From: JAVVHH01 sp963835135
GTDB taxonomy: Bacteria; Pseudomonadota; Alphaproteobacteria; Acetobacterales; Acetobacteraceae
DNA: 64,000 nucleotides
NCBI GenBank assembly: GCA_963835135.1
Contig: CAWIEF010000006.1
Coordinates: 1 to 64,000 of the forward strand
Direction of reading: 5' to 3'
Positions 33,210 to 41,341 of this stretch are shown here, piece after piece; the stretch's first letter is position 1, and every line of letters begins with the position of its first letter. Under the pieces are notes generated by a model, which was given only the letters and a program-made list of their open reading frames with translations, did no database searches and had not been told where the DNA came from. The position numbers and the translations under genes are program-made.

Positions 33210-33989
33210 TCAACTCGCCCAGCCCGTCATCGTTCCAAGCCGGAGCGTCGCCGGCACGCGCCCGTCCGGCCCTGCCATCGCGCCCGCCGCGGCGGCGAAC
33301 AGCGAGAAGGGCGGCGGCCGCCGGTCGCGCTGGCTGACCGCGTTGGTTTCGCCGGCCGCCTGCAGGTCGCGCAATAACCCAACCGGGTCACGGTAGGAAA
33401 GTGTTATGTCCTCGACGTCGGCGACCGGCACGGCGAAGCCGGCCCGGCCCATCAGCCCGGCCAGGTCCCGCAGCTCTGGGAACGGCGACACCCGCGGCGA
33501 CGCGCCCCCCGACACCGCCGCTTCGGCATCGGTCAGCGCCGTGCGCAGTTCGCCCAGCGTGCCGAGCGCCGGCAGGCTCGCCAGGAACAGGCCATCGGGC
33601 CGCAAGACCCGGCGGATCTGGACGAGCGCGCCTGGCAGGTCGTTGACCCAGTGCAGCGACAGGCTGGCTACGACCAGGTCGAAACTGGCCGGCGCGAACG
33701 GCAGCCATTCCTCGTCGGCCACCACGCAGGGCGGCCCGCTCAACACCGCCATGCGGCGCGAAAGATCGCTGCTGACGACCTCCATGCCGCGGGCGCGCAG
33801 CATCGGCGCGATCACGCCGCGCCCGCCCAGATCGAGTGCCTGGCGGAAGGATCGCGTCGTGTCGTCCAGTCGGTCGAGCAACCGCTCGGCGCAGTCCTCC
33901 AGCACCGGCAGCACCCGTCCGAGTGAACTGGCCGCCCGGTCGCGGTGGAGCCGCACGGCGCGGCGGTCAAAGATCTGCGGGGCCGACAT
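33210..33989 (-). CDS. SAM-dependent methyltransferase (NDUFAF5/BioC-like)
   Basis: The 259-residue product begins MSAPQIFDRRAVRLHRDRAA and has a Rossmann methyltransferase fold: ALDLGGRGVIAPML (motif I, with GGRG instead of the usual GCGxG), DLSRRMAVL, FDLVVASLSLHWVNDLPGALVQIRRVLRPDGLFLASL. The opening FDRRAVRLHRDRAA and this pattern match alphaproteobacterial relatives of NDUFAF5, a complex I assembly factor that hydroxylates an arginine. No complex I genes are here, so the role is inferred. It diverges from the thiol-dioxygenase-like gene. Confidence 0.8.
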   Translation of the reverse strand: MSAPQIFDRRAVRLHRDRAASSLGRVLPVLEDCAERLLDRLDDTTRSFRQALDLGGRGVIAPMLRARGMEVVSSDLSRRMAVLSGPPCVVADEEWLPFAPASFDLVVASLSLHWVNDLPGALVQIRRVLRPDGLFLASLPALGTLGELRTALTDAEAAVSGGASPRVSPFPELRDLAGLMGRAGFAVPVADVEDITLSYRDPVGLLRDLQAAGETNAVSQRDRRPPPFSLFAAAAGAMAGPDGRVPATLRLGTMTGWAS

Positions 33990-34071
33990 GAGCCGCATGT
34001 GCCGTCGCCGGTCCGCTTTGACCAGGGTTGCCGTGCGGATTAGCCTGCGGAAACCCAGAAGGAGAGAGGCC

Positions 34072-34680
34072 ATGAACGCTTCCGCGCACTCCGCTGCCAT
34101 GACCGCCGCCGTCGCCGGAACGATGGACCGCATCAAGGCCATCGAGCGCGAGCAGGGGGTGACCCGCGCCGCGCTCGAGGCGATCAAGGCCGAGCTGCTG
34201 CAACTAGCCGCCAAGGAAGCGCTGTTCCCGGCCGCCGAGTTCCCGCCGCCGCCGGCCGGCGAAACCGGCTCGAAGCGATATCTGCTGCAGGAGGAGCCGG
34301 ACGGCCGCTTTGCCCTCTACATGCTGGCCCTCAATCCCGGCAACTCGACCAAGCCGCACGACCATACGACCTGGGCCGTCGTCGCCTCCGTCGAAGGCCA
34401 GGAGCTCAACCGCGTCTACCGGCGCGTCGACGACGGTAGCGTCGAGGGCAAGGCCCAGCTCGAGCTGGTCCGCGAGGTGATGGTCGAGCCCGGCACCGGC
34501 ATCGCGCTGATGCCGGAGGACATTCACTCGATCCACACCACCGGCACGACCACGACCCGGCACCTGCACTGCTACGGCCTGGCGCTCGAGAAGCTCGACC
34601 ACCGGCGCGGCTTCGACATGCAAGCCGGCACCGTGCAGCCCTACAACAAGGCCTACATGGCGCCGACTGCCAACCGTTGA
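34072..34680 (+). CDS. Cysteine dioxygenase-like cupin (thiol dioxygenase family)
   Basis: The 202-residue cupin has the three-histidine iron site of thiol dioxygenases: H96 and H98 in STKPHDHTTWAVVASVEG and H152 in PEDIHSIHTTG. Residues 1-50 are a helical lead. Family members oxidise cysteine, mercaptopropionate or related thiols to sulfinates. A GGAGAGAGG site precedes the ATG. The stop shares one base with the start of a four-domain rhodanese protein, so the two are coupled and probably act on the same sulfur compound. The substrate is not known. Confidence 0.8.
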   Translation: MNASAHSAAMTAAVAGTMDRIKAIEREQGVTRAALEAIKAELLQLAAKEALFPAAEFPPPPAGETGSKRYLLQEEPDGRFALYMLALNPGNSTKPHDHTTWAVVASVEGQELNRVYRRVDDGSVEGKAQLELVREVMVEPGTGIALMPEDIHSIHTTGTTTTRHLHCYGLALEKLDHRRGFDMQAGTVQPYNKAYMAPTANR

Positions 34681-36218
34681 TGCGGACCGTCTCGCCAGCA
34701 GAGTTGCGGCACTGGATCCTGGACGGCGCCGAACTCGCCCTCCTGGACGCCCGTGAGGAGGGCGAGTTCGGCACCGGGCATTTGTTCTGGGCCGTGCCAT
34801 GCCCGCTCTCGCGGGCCGAGCTTCGCATCCCGGCGATCCTGCCGCGCCTTTCGGTCCGCATCGTCTGCGTCGATGACGGACGCGGCCTGGCCGAGCGCCT
34901 GGCCGAGCTTCTGGTGCGGCAGGGTGCGACCGATGTGCAGGTGCTGGACGGCGGCACGGCTGCGTGGGAGGCCGCCGGCTACGTGCTGTTCACCGGCGTA
35001 AACGTCCCCAGCAAGGCGTTCGGCGAGTGGGTCGAGCACCAATATGGCACGCAGAGCATCGATGCCGCCGAGTTGAAGGCGTGGCAGGACGAGGGGCGCG
35101 ACCTCGTCGTGCTCGACAGCCGGCCGATGGACGAGTTCCACCGCATGTCGATCCCAGGCGGCATCAACGTGCCGGGCGGCGAACTCGCCTACCGCATCGG
35201 CGATCTGGCGCCGGACCCGAACACCGTCGTGGTGGTGAACTGCGCCGGGCGGACGCGCAGCATCCTGGGGGCCGAAAGCCTGCGCCGGGCCGGGGTGCCG
35301 AACCAGGTGCTGGCGTTGCGCAACGGGACGATGGGGTGGGAGCTGGCCGGGCTGCCGGTCGCGCGCGGGCGGACCGAGCGCTATGCCGAAGGCAAGCCGA
35401 AAACGGCCGAGCTGGCTGCCGAACGGGCGCGGCGCGTTGCCGAGGCGGCGGGCGTCGGCGTGATCGGCCCGCTTGATCTCGACCGGCTGGAGGAGGACCC
35501 GGATCGCACGCTCTACATGCTCGACGTGCGCGACCCGGCCGAGTTCGCCCGCGCGCATCGCGTGGGCAGCCGCAGCGCGCCGGGCGGGCAACTCGTCCAA
35601 GCGACGGACCAGTGGATCGGGGTGCGCGGCGCCCGCATCGCGCTGATCGACGACGACGGCGTGCGGGCGCGCATGGCGGGCGCCTGGCTGCGGCTGATGG
35701 GGCACCGCGATGTGTTCGCCGTCGAGGGCGGCCTGACGGAACTGGCCGCTGCAGCGCCGCCGCCGACGCCGCCGGACGATGCGATCGAGACGATCCCGGA
35801 CGGGGCAATCGTCGTCGATCTGGCGCGCAGCATCGAGTACCGGGCTGGCCACATCCCGGGCGCGCTTTGGGGCGTGCGCACCCGGCTCGATGCGCTGCGG
35901 GACCGGCTGGCCGCGGCCAAGCAGGTGGTGATCACGTCGCCGGACGGATCGCTCGCGCCCGCGGCCAAGGCGGAGATCGCGGCATTGACCGGGGCGGAGG
36001 TGGCCGTACTCCGGGGTGGCACCGCGGGCTGGGTCGCGCGCGGCGGTACGCTCGAGGCGAGCCGCACCGTGCCGGCGGACGAAGCATGCGTCGATTTCTA
36101 TCTCCGCCCCTACGACCGCAACTCCGGCGTCGAGGAGGCGATGCACGCCTATCTGTCGTGGGAGATCGACCTGGTGCGCGAGATCGAGCGGGACGGGACC
36201 GTTGCGTTCGGCCTTTGA
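34680..36218 (+). CDS. Four-domain rhodanese-like sulfurtransferase
   Basis: The 512-residue product contains four rhodanese-like repeats (about residues 5-105, 125-225, 265-360 and 370-460) and a C-terminal segment of about 50 residues. Only repeat 2 keeps the active cysteine, C188 in NCAGRTRS. The equivalent positions are D65 in repeat 1 (VDDGRG), D325 in repeat 3 (DDDGVRA) and P421 in repeat 4 (SPDGS). It would thus have one catalytic and three structural or binding domains. It is coupled to a thiol-dioxygenase-like cupin upstream, and its 3' end overlaps comF. Confidence 0.85.
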   Translation: MRTVSPAELRHWILDGAELALLDAREEGEFGTGHLFWAVPCPLSRAELRIPAILPRLSVRIVCVDDGRGLAERLAELLVRQGATDVQVLDGGTAAWEAAGYVLFTGVNVPSKAFGEWVEHQYGTQSIDAAELKAWQDEGRDLVVLDSRPMDEFHRMSIPGGINVPGGELAYRIGDLAPDPNTVVVVNCAGRTRSILGAESLRRAGVPNQVLALRNGTMGWELAGLPVARGRTERYAEGKPKTAELAAERARRVAEAAGVGVIGPLDLDRLEEDPDRTLYMLDVRDPAEFARAHRVGSRSAPGGQLVQATDQWIGVRGARIALIDDDGVRARMAGAWLRLMGHRDVFAVEGGLTELAAAAPPPTPPDDAIETIPDGAIVVDLARSIEYRAGHIPGALWGVRTRLDALRDRLAAAKQVVITSPDGSLAPAAKAEIAALTGAEVAVLRGGTAGWVARGGTLEASRTVPADEACVDFYLRPYDRNSGVEEAMHAYLSWEIDLVREIERDGTVAFGL

Positions 36219-36978
36219 GCGCACGACCCGTCAGGTTGCGCGCCACGCGGGCAAGTTCGCGCTCGACCTCCTGCTGCCGCCGCACTGCCTCACCTGCGAT
36301 CAGCCGGTCGATGCGCCGGGCCAGTTCTGCCCCGCCTGCTTCGAGAAGACCCATTTCATCACGGCGCCCTGCTGCACCCGGTGCGGCGTGCCGTTCGAGA
36401 CGGCGGGCCGCGGCGGGCCCTCGGGCGAGTGTCCGACGTGCGTGGCCGATCCGCCGCCCTGGGGCGAGGCACGGGCGGCGCTGCGGTATGACGAGCAAGC
36501 CAAGCGGCTGATCCTGCCATTCAAGTATGGCGACCGGGTGGAGAACGCGCGCGCCCTGGCGCCGATGATGGCCCGGGCCGGGGCATCGCTGCTGGCGCAG
36601 GCGGACTGGCTGGTCCCGGTGCCCCTGCACCGGCGGCGGATGCTGTCCCGCCGCTACAACCAGGCGGCCCTGCTCGCGCGCGCGCTGTCCCGGTCGACGG
36701 GGCGCCCGGCACTCCTCGATGCGTTGCGCCGGGTGCGGGCGACGAGCCCGCTGGCCGAGATGTCTCCGGCCCGGCGCAGCGCGGAAATGGAAGCCGCCAT
36801 CGCCGTTCGGCCCACGCGCCTGCAGATGCTCGACGGTGCCCGAGTGCTGCTGATCGACGACGTGCTGACCTCAGGCGCGACCGCGCGGGTCTGTGTATCG
36901 GCCCTGCTCGCAGCCGGGGCGACGCGGGTCGACGTGCTGGCCGCGGCGCGGGTCCGTTCCCAGCAATGGGACGGCTGA
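36202..36978 (+). CDS. ComF family phosphoribosyltransferase-like protein
   Basis: ComF proteins are linked to DNA uptake and recombination. The 258-residue product has an N-terminal zinc-finger part with three CxxC pairs (CLTC, CPAC, CTRC, then CPTC). A PRTase-like domain follows with PLHRRRMLSRRYNQAALLARALS and the PRPP-binding VLLIDDVLTSGATARVC. The only in-frame start before the cysteine region is a TTG at 36202, inside the end of the rhodanese gene; no ATG or GTG is available there. Confidence 0.85.
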   Translation: MRSAFERTTRQVARHAGKFALDLLLPPHCLTCDQPVDAPGQFCPACFEKTHFITAPCCTRCGVPFETAGRGGPSGECPTCVADPPPWGEARAALRYDEQAKRLILPFKYGDRVENARALAPMMARAGASLLAQADWLVPVPLHRRRMLSRRYNQAALLARALSRSTGRPALLDALRRVRATSPLAEMSPARRSAEMEAAIAVRPTRLQMLDGARVLLIDDVLTSGATARVCVSALLAAGATRVDVLAAARVRSQQWDG

Positions 36979-37018
36979 CCCTTGTAGAGACCCCGGCGTG
37001 CGCCAAACTCAATCTGTC

Positions 37019-37273
37019 ATGACCATCGAAATCTACACGCAACCCTGGTGTCCCTATTGCGAGCGCGCGGTAGCGCTGCTCGACCGCAAGGGGGTGGCGT
37101 ATCGCGAGATCAAGGCGCCGCAAGGGTCAAAGGAGCGCGACGAGGCCACGCAGCGCTCGGGGCGGAGTTCGGTGCCGCAAATTTTCATCGCCGGCCAGCA
37201 CATCGGCGGCTGCGACGATCTGGTCGCGCTTGACCGCTCCGGCCAGCTCGACCCGCTGCTCAAGGCGGCCTGA
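37019..37273 (+). CDS. grxC: Glutaredoxin (GrxC type)
   Basis: The 84-residue product is a classic dithiol glutaredoxin: IEIYTQPWCPYCERAVALLDRKGVAY with the CPYC active site, the SVPQIFIAGQHIGGCDDLVALDRSGQLD glutathione-binding half, and the expected length. It reduces disulfides with glutathione in the cytoplasm. It follows comF by 40 bases and precedes a DUF1178 gene. Confidence 0.94.
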   Translation: MTIEIYTQPWCPYCERAVALLDRKGVAYREIKAPQGSKERDEATQRSGRSSVPQIFIAGQHIGGCDDLVALDRSGQLDPLLKAA

Positions 37274-37286
37274 CGCGGCTCGACGG

Positions 37287-37757
37287 ATGATCCATTACAC
37301 GCTGGTCTGCGCGGACGATCATTCGTTTGACGGATGGTTCAAGGACAGTGCCACGTTCGACGTGCAAGCCGAAGGGGGCCTCGTCACCTGCCCCGAATGC
37401 GGCGGCAGCAGGGTGTCGCGGGCGCTGATGGCGCCGGCAATCCCGCGCAAGGGCAGCAAGCGCCGGCCGGGCGACGTGGACATTCTGCCGCCTGCACCGC
37501 CGCCGGCCGCGCCTGAGACGGCCGCGACCGGATTGCCGGACCAGGTCCGCGCCGTGCTGCAGCGGATCCGCGCCGAGGTGGAGCGTACCAGCGACTATGT
37601 GGGCCCCGCGTTCGCCGACGAAGCGCGACGAATCCACCGCGGAGAGACGGACAAGCGCAATATCTACGGCGAATCCACACCCGAGCAGGCGGACGCACTG
37701 GCCGAGGAAGGCATCGAGATCGCGCGGATCCCGTGGGTCCCGCGCGCCGATGGCTGA
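37287..37757 (+). CDS. DUF1178 family protein
   Basis: The 156-residue product starts MIHYTLVCADDHSFDGWFKDSATFD, has a CPECG zinc-binding-like pair, a variable proline/alanine-rich linker and the family end YVGPAFADEARRIHRGETDKRNIYGESTPEQADALAEEGIEIARIPW. DUF1178 proteins are widespread in alphaproteobacteria, very often next to glutaredoxin or comF genes as here. Their function is not established. It ends directly against the convergent DUF6356 gene. Confidence 0.88.
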   Translation: MIHYTLVCADDHSFDGWFKDSATFDVQAEGGLVTCPECGGSRVSRALMAPAIPRKGSKRRPGDVDILPPAPPPAAPETAATGLPDQVRAVLQRIRAEVERTSDYVGPAFADEARRIHRGETDKRNIYGESTPEQADALAEEGIEIARIPWVPRADG

Positions 37758-37991
37758 CTAGGCGGCCGGTTGGACGGACGCGTCGGCCCGGCGGCGCGAT
37801 ATCACCATCCGCTCGTGCAGCCGCTTGATCGTCTGCGACCCGGTGCTGGTGAACAGGAACGGCAGGAGTCCATGCACCATGCAGGCGAGACCGCCGAGGA
37901 TCATGGCGCTGCCGAAGCTTGTGGCGACCACGAAGTGCTCGCCGTAGGTCTCGCCGACGGCTTCGGGATGTTTGGTGAACGACACGTCCAT
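37758..37991 (-). CDS. DUF6356 family small membrane protein
   Basis: The 77-residue product (MDVSFTKHPEAVGETYGEHFVVATSFGSAMILGGLACMVHGLLPFLFTSTGSQTIKRLHERM...) has one or two hydrophobic segments around residues 22-52 and a basic end. It fits the DUF6356 family of short alphaproteobacterial membrane proteins. It is divergent from an Lrp/AsnC regulator across a 126-base AT-rich gap, so that regulator may control it. Function unknown. Confidence 0.75.
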   Translation of the reverse strand: MDVSFTKHPEAVGETYGEHFVVATSFGSAMILGGLACMVHGLLPFLFTSTGSQTIKRLHERMVISRRRADASVQPAA

Positions 37992-38117
37992 CGGGGTTCT
38001 CCTCTGATGGTCCGATGGTGCCGCCAAATTGCTGCGAATTGGTTTCGATTTTCGATGAATTTGCCGCCGCTCCAGCAAAGGAATTCCAAGTTCGGCCGTT
38101 GAGCGGTAAGATTTTGC
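37992..38117. promoter_or_regulatory. Divergent control region between DUF6356 and Lrp genes
   Basis: This gap is clearly more AT-rich than the surroundings. An imperfect dyad CCAAATT-GCTGC-GAATTGG lies at 38024-38042, and a related CAAATTC-type half site occurs nearby on the other strand (38055-38063). Such AT-flanked dyads are typical of Lrp-family operators, so autoregulation and control of the divergent gene are likely but unproven. Confidence 0.4.
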
Positions 38118-38579
38118 ATGGATGACGCGGATCGGCGGATTTTGTACTGGCTTCAGCGGGATGCCTCGCTGCCGTTGGCCGAGTTGGCGGAGAAGACCGG
38201 CCTGTCGCCGTCGCCCTGCTGGCGCCGGGTCCAGCGGCTCACCACCGAGGGCGTCATCAGGGCACGGGTCGCGTTGCTGGACGCGGGCCTGGTCAACCTG
38301 GGCGTCGATGTGTTCGTGAGCGTCCGCACCAGCCAGCACAAGAAGGAGTGGGCGGAGGCGTTCACCGCGTGCGTCATGGCGCTGCCGGAGGTGGTCGGGT
38401 TCTATCGCATGGCTGGGGACGTCGATTATCTGCTGCACATCGTGGTGCCGGACATCGCGGGCTATGACCGGGTCTATAAGCGGCTGATCGAGCGCATCGA
38501 GCTGAACGACGTGAGCGCGAGCTTTGCGATGGAGACGATCAAATCGACCACCGCATTGCCGCTGGACTACGCCCGCTAG
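38118..38579 (+). CDS. Lrp/AsnC family transcriptional regulator
   Basis: The 153-residue product has an N-terminal winged helix-turn-helix (LPLAELAEKTGLSPSPCWRRVQRLTTEGVI) and a C-terminal RAM ligand-binding domain with VVGFYRMAGDVDYLLHIVVPDIAGYDRVYKRLIERI. These proteins form octamers that respond to amino acids. The gene is divergent from DUF6356 and probably autoregulates. The effector is not evident. Confidence 0.92.
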   Translation: MDDADRRILYWLQRDASLPLAELAEKTGLSPSPCWRRVQRLTTEGVIRARVALLDAGLVNLGVDVFVSVRTSQHKKEWAEAFTACVMALPEVVGFYRMAGDVDYLLHIVVPDIAGYDRVYKRLIERIELNDVSASFAMETIKSTTALPLDYAR

Positions 38580-38589
38580 AGCATTACTT

Positions 38590-38607
38590 CCGAGCCAAGT
38601 GGCTCGG
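38590..38607. terminator. Hairpin between two convergent genes
   Basis: CCGAGCC at 38590-38596 and GGCTCGG at 38601-38607 form a perfect 7-bp stem with a four-base loop in the 36-base gap between the Lrp gene and the convergent exported protein. It is well placed for a shared terminator, though flanking T runs are poor. Confidence 0.45.
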
Positions 38608-38615
38608 GAAATATT

Positions 38616-39437
38616 CTAGCCGTCCGGGCGGACCTGCACGCCCTGGCAGCCCTCCGCGCGCAGGGTGGCGCGGCCGGATGCCCAATCGGTGTGGATGTCC
38701 AGGCCGAGCTGGAGAAGGTAGTGGTCGGGGGAGACCCAGGCCGCGGCGAGCGAGGCGGGGGAGCTCTCCAGGGCGGGGTGATGGAGTTCGGTCGACCAGC
38801 GAAGCCAGCCTTCGCCCGGAGTGGCCGAAGCGAGGACGAGGTCGGTGCTCTTGTTCTGCTTGAAGCTGGGCAGCACGAGGGTGACCCGGCCGCCCGCTGG
38901 CGGCAGGAAACGGCTCCAGTAGAAGGCAAACGCGAGCGGTGTGCGCGTCCCGGCTGCGGGCAGGTCGAGGTCGGGGCGCCGCACCGGGCTCGCATGGCGG
39001 TAGTCGGCGAGCCAGGCCTGGCCGAAACTAGCGAGCGGCCAGTGTGCGACGAAGCCTGGGTGGCGCTGGCGGAAATCGGCCAGGTATTTGGCCTGGACGC
39101 GGTAGGCCTCCAGTCGCGCGCCGCTGCGGGTGAAGACGTCCCATTGCTGTCGCTTGATGTCGCCGCCGGCGAGGCTGCGCTGGTTGACGGCGATCGATTG
39201 CAGCTCGGGCCCACGCCACACCGTCAGCTCCTGGCCGAGATAGCGATAGTCGCCCATCCAGGCATGGATGGTGAACTCGACGGTGGCGTCGACGGTGGTG
39301 AGGCCATCGGCCTGGGTCGTGGTAGCAAGGACCGACAGGCGGCCTCCCTGGGTGGTGACGCCAGAGAAGCGGCAAGTCTCCGCGCGAGCGAGGCCGGGCA
39401 GGATCGCGAGGGCGAGCAGGAGGCGAGGCAGCGTCAC
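38616..39437 (-). CDS. Exported protein of unknown function
   Basis: The 273-residue product has a clear signal peptide (MTLPRLLLALAILPGLARAE, cleavage after ARA). The mature part shows alternating beta-like strands, for example VDATVEFTIHAWMGDYRYLGQELTVWRG, and a segment RVTLVLPSFKQNKSTDLVLASATPGEGWLRWSTELHHP. Two cysteines, one just after cleavage and one near the end (EGCQGVQV), could form a disulfide. I do not recognise the family. It is convergent with the Lrp gene and divergent from an MFS carrier. Confidence 0.7.
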   Translation of the reverse strand: MTLPRLLLALAILPGLARAETCRFSGVTTQGGRLSVLATTTQADGLTTVDATVEFTIHAWMGDYRYLGQELTVWRGPELQSIAVNQRSLAGGDIKRQQWDVFTRSGARLEAYRVQAKYLADFRQRHPGFVAHWPLASFGQAWLADYRHASPVRRPDLDLPAAGTRTPLAFAFYWSRFLPPAGGRVTLVLPSFKQNKSTDLVLASATPGEGWLRWSTELHHPALESSPASLAAAWVSPDHYLLQLGLDIHTDWASGRATLRAEGCQGVQVRPDG

Positions 39438-39549
39438 AGTTTCTCATAGCGACCGGCGGGGCCGGGTGGCAAAACGTTGATCGGTCAGCGCTTCAGCTGG
39501 ACGGGCGAGACTGCTAGCGTAGCCGCAACAATCGGCTGGGGGACGTGCT

Positions 39550-40839
39550 TTGGACGACAGTATGATCGCGCGATCGGCGATGCGGCGGATCGGGTTCCGC
39601 CTGGTGCCGTTCCTGATCCTCGCCTACTTCGTTTCGTTCGTCGACCGGGTGAACGTCGGGTTCGCCGGAATCCAGATGCGGACCGACCTGGGCCTGTCGG
39701 CGAGCGATTTCGGCTGGGGCGCAGGGATCTTCTTCTTCGGCTATTTCCTGCTCGAGGTGCCGAGCAATCTGGCGCTCGAGCGGTTCGGCGCGCGGATCTG
39801 GATCGCACGGATCATGGTCACCTGGGGGCTATTGTCCTGCGCGATGGCCTTCGTGCAGGGGACCTGGTCGTTCATCATCATGCGGTTCCTGCTGGGGGCG
39901 GCGGAGGCGGGGTTCTTTCCGGGCGTCATCCTCTACCTGACCTATTGGTTCCCGACCCAGTACCGCGCGCGGATCGTTGGCTTCTTCATGATCGCGATCC
40001 CGATCTCGTCCTTCATCGGCTCGCCGATCTCCGGCGCGCTGCTGAATGTGACTGGGGCGGGCTTGAAGGGATGGCAGTGGCTGTTCTTGCTCGAGGGCAT
40101 CCCGGCGCTGCTCCTGGCAGTCGCGACGCCGTTCGTGCTGCCGAACAAGCCGAGCGACGCCAAGTGGCTGCCGGCTGACGAGCGGGCCTGGCTGGAGCGG
40201 ACGCTGGCCGACGAGGCAACCCGGATGAAGCCGAAGACGCATCCGAAACTGTCCGAAGTGCTGGCGGACCCGCGCGTTCTGTTGTTCGCGTTCATCTATT
40301 TCGGATCGAGCGCCAGTTCCTACGGCCTGTCGATCTGGACGCCGCAGATCATCAAGGAATACGGGCTGACCAACGTGCAGACCGGGTTGCTTAACTCGGT
40401 GCCGTATGGGCTGGCGTGCGTCGCCATGGTGCTCTGGGGCCAGCATAGCGACCGCACCGGGGAACGCCGGTGGCACCTGTCGCTGTCGTTTCTCCTGCTC
40501 GCGGTGGGGCTGGCGGGCGGGACGGTGCTGACCGGGCTCATGCCGCTGATCGGCGCGCTGACGCTGGCGGCGTGCGGCGTCTACATGCTCAAGGGGCCGT
40601 TCTGGGCCATGGCGACCGAGCAGATGCCGGCGGCGACCGCGGCGGCGAGCATCGCGGCAATTAACGCGGTGGGCAATCTGGGCGGGTTCGCCGGGCCATT
40701 CGCGATTGGCTGGATCAAGGACGCGACCGGCAGCTTCACGATGAGCTTACTGCCGATGATCGTGTTCGGCCTGGTCTCGGGCGGGTTGGCGCTGCTGGCC
40801 AAGCGGCATGTGGCGCGGGTCGCGGTGCCGGCCGAGTAG
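39550..40839 (+). CDS. MFS transporter, anion:cation symporter (ACS) type
   Basis: The 429-residue product has about 12 hydrophobic helices and the ACS-family signature near the first helix, ILAYFVSFVDRVNVGFAGIQM, then FLLGAAEAGFFPGVILYLTYWFP. Carriers of this family take up organic acids such as phthalate, hydroxyphenylacetate or tartrate. The substrate is not evident. The TTG at 39550 is preceded by GGGGGA; the ATG at 39562 is an alternative start. It ends one base before the convergent DUF427 gene. Confidence 0.88.
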   Translation: MDDSMIARSAMRRIGFRLVPFLILAYFVSFVDRVNVGFAGIQMRTDLGLSASDFGWGAGIFFFGYFLLEVPSNLALERFGARIWIARIMVTWGLLSCAMAFVQGTWSFIIMRFLLGAAEAGFFPGVILYLTYWFPTQYRARIVGFFMIAIPISSFIGSPISGALLNVTGAGLKGWQWLFLLEGIPALLLAVATPFVLPNKPSDAKWLPADERAWLERTLADEATRMKPKTHPKLSEVLADPRVLLFAFIYFGSSASSYGLSIWTPQIIKEYGLTNVQTGLLNSVPYGLACVAMVLWGQHSDRTGERRWHLSLSFLLLAVGLAGGTVLTGLMPLIGALTLAACGVYMLKGPFWAMATEQMPAATAAASIAAINAVGNLGGFAGPFAIGWIKDATGSFTMSLLPMIVFGLVSGGLALLAKRHVARVAVPAE

Positions 40840-40840
40840 C

Positions 40841-41335
40841 CTACCAGAACATGCTGCCGGGCCCGCCCTTGAACGGCCCGGCGACGCCGGACGTGATCCA
40901 GCCGCCGTAGAAGCCGCCGGGCTGCGGCACGACGCGTTCGCCGTCGACAAGAACGGTGTCGAACGGTGCGGCGTAGAAAGCGAGGTGGTCCGCGATGGCG
41001 GCGAAGTCGGGCGTTGGGCGCGGATAGGACCAAGCCACGTCGCGGAGCGTCTCGCCGGGGAGTACGACGTCGAAATAGCTGGCCGCACCTTTCCATTCGC
41101 ACATCGAGCGTCGGGCGGATGGGCGCAGGGAGTCGGTCGCGAGGTCGGCGGGCGGGATGTAGTAGCTCGGCGGATGGCTGGTCTCGAGCGTGCGGATGCA
41201 GGAACGGCTGTCGGCGATGGTGATGCCGCGATGGATGATCTGGACGTGGACCGCGGTCGGCACCGCGATGGCAGGCCGAGGATAGGCCCAGACGCTCTCT
41301 TGGTTGGGGCCGGGCTGGGCGGGGGTCGGGTGCAT
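40841..41335 (-). CDS. DUF427 domain protein
   Basis: The 164-residue product has the DUF427 beta-fold signature: VHVQIIHRGITIADSRSCIRTLETSHPPSYYIPPADL, then CEWKGAASYFDVVLPGETLRDVAWSYPRPTPDFAAIADHLAFYAAPFDTVLVDGERV. Closely related proteins occur widely in actinobacteria and alphaproteobacteria with no known role. It is the last gene of a minus-strand run sdhE-mfd-MATE-DUF427, six bases after the MATE stop. Confidence 0.85.
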   Translation of the reverse strand: MHPTPAQPGPNQESVWAYPRPAIAVPTAVHVQIIHRGITIADSRSCIRTLETSHPPSYYIPPADLATDSLRPSARRSMCEWKGAASYFDVVLPGETLRDVAWSYPRPTPDFAAIADHLAFYAAPFDTVLVDGERVVPQPGGFYGGWITSGVAGPFKGGPGSMFW

Positions 41336-41341
41336 GGACGA

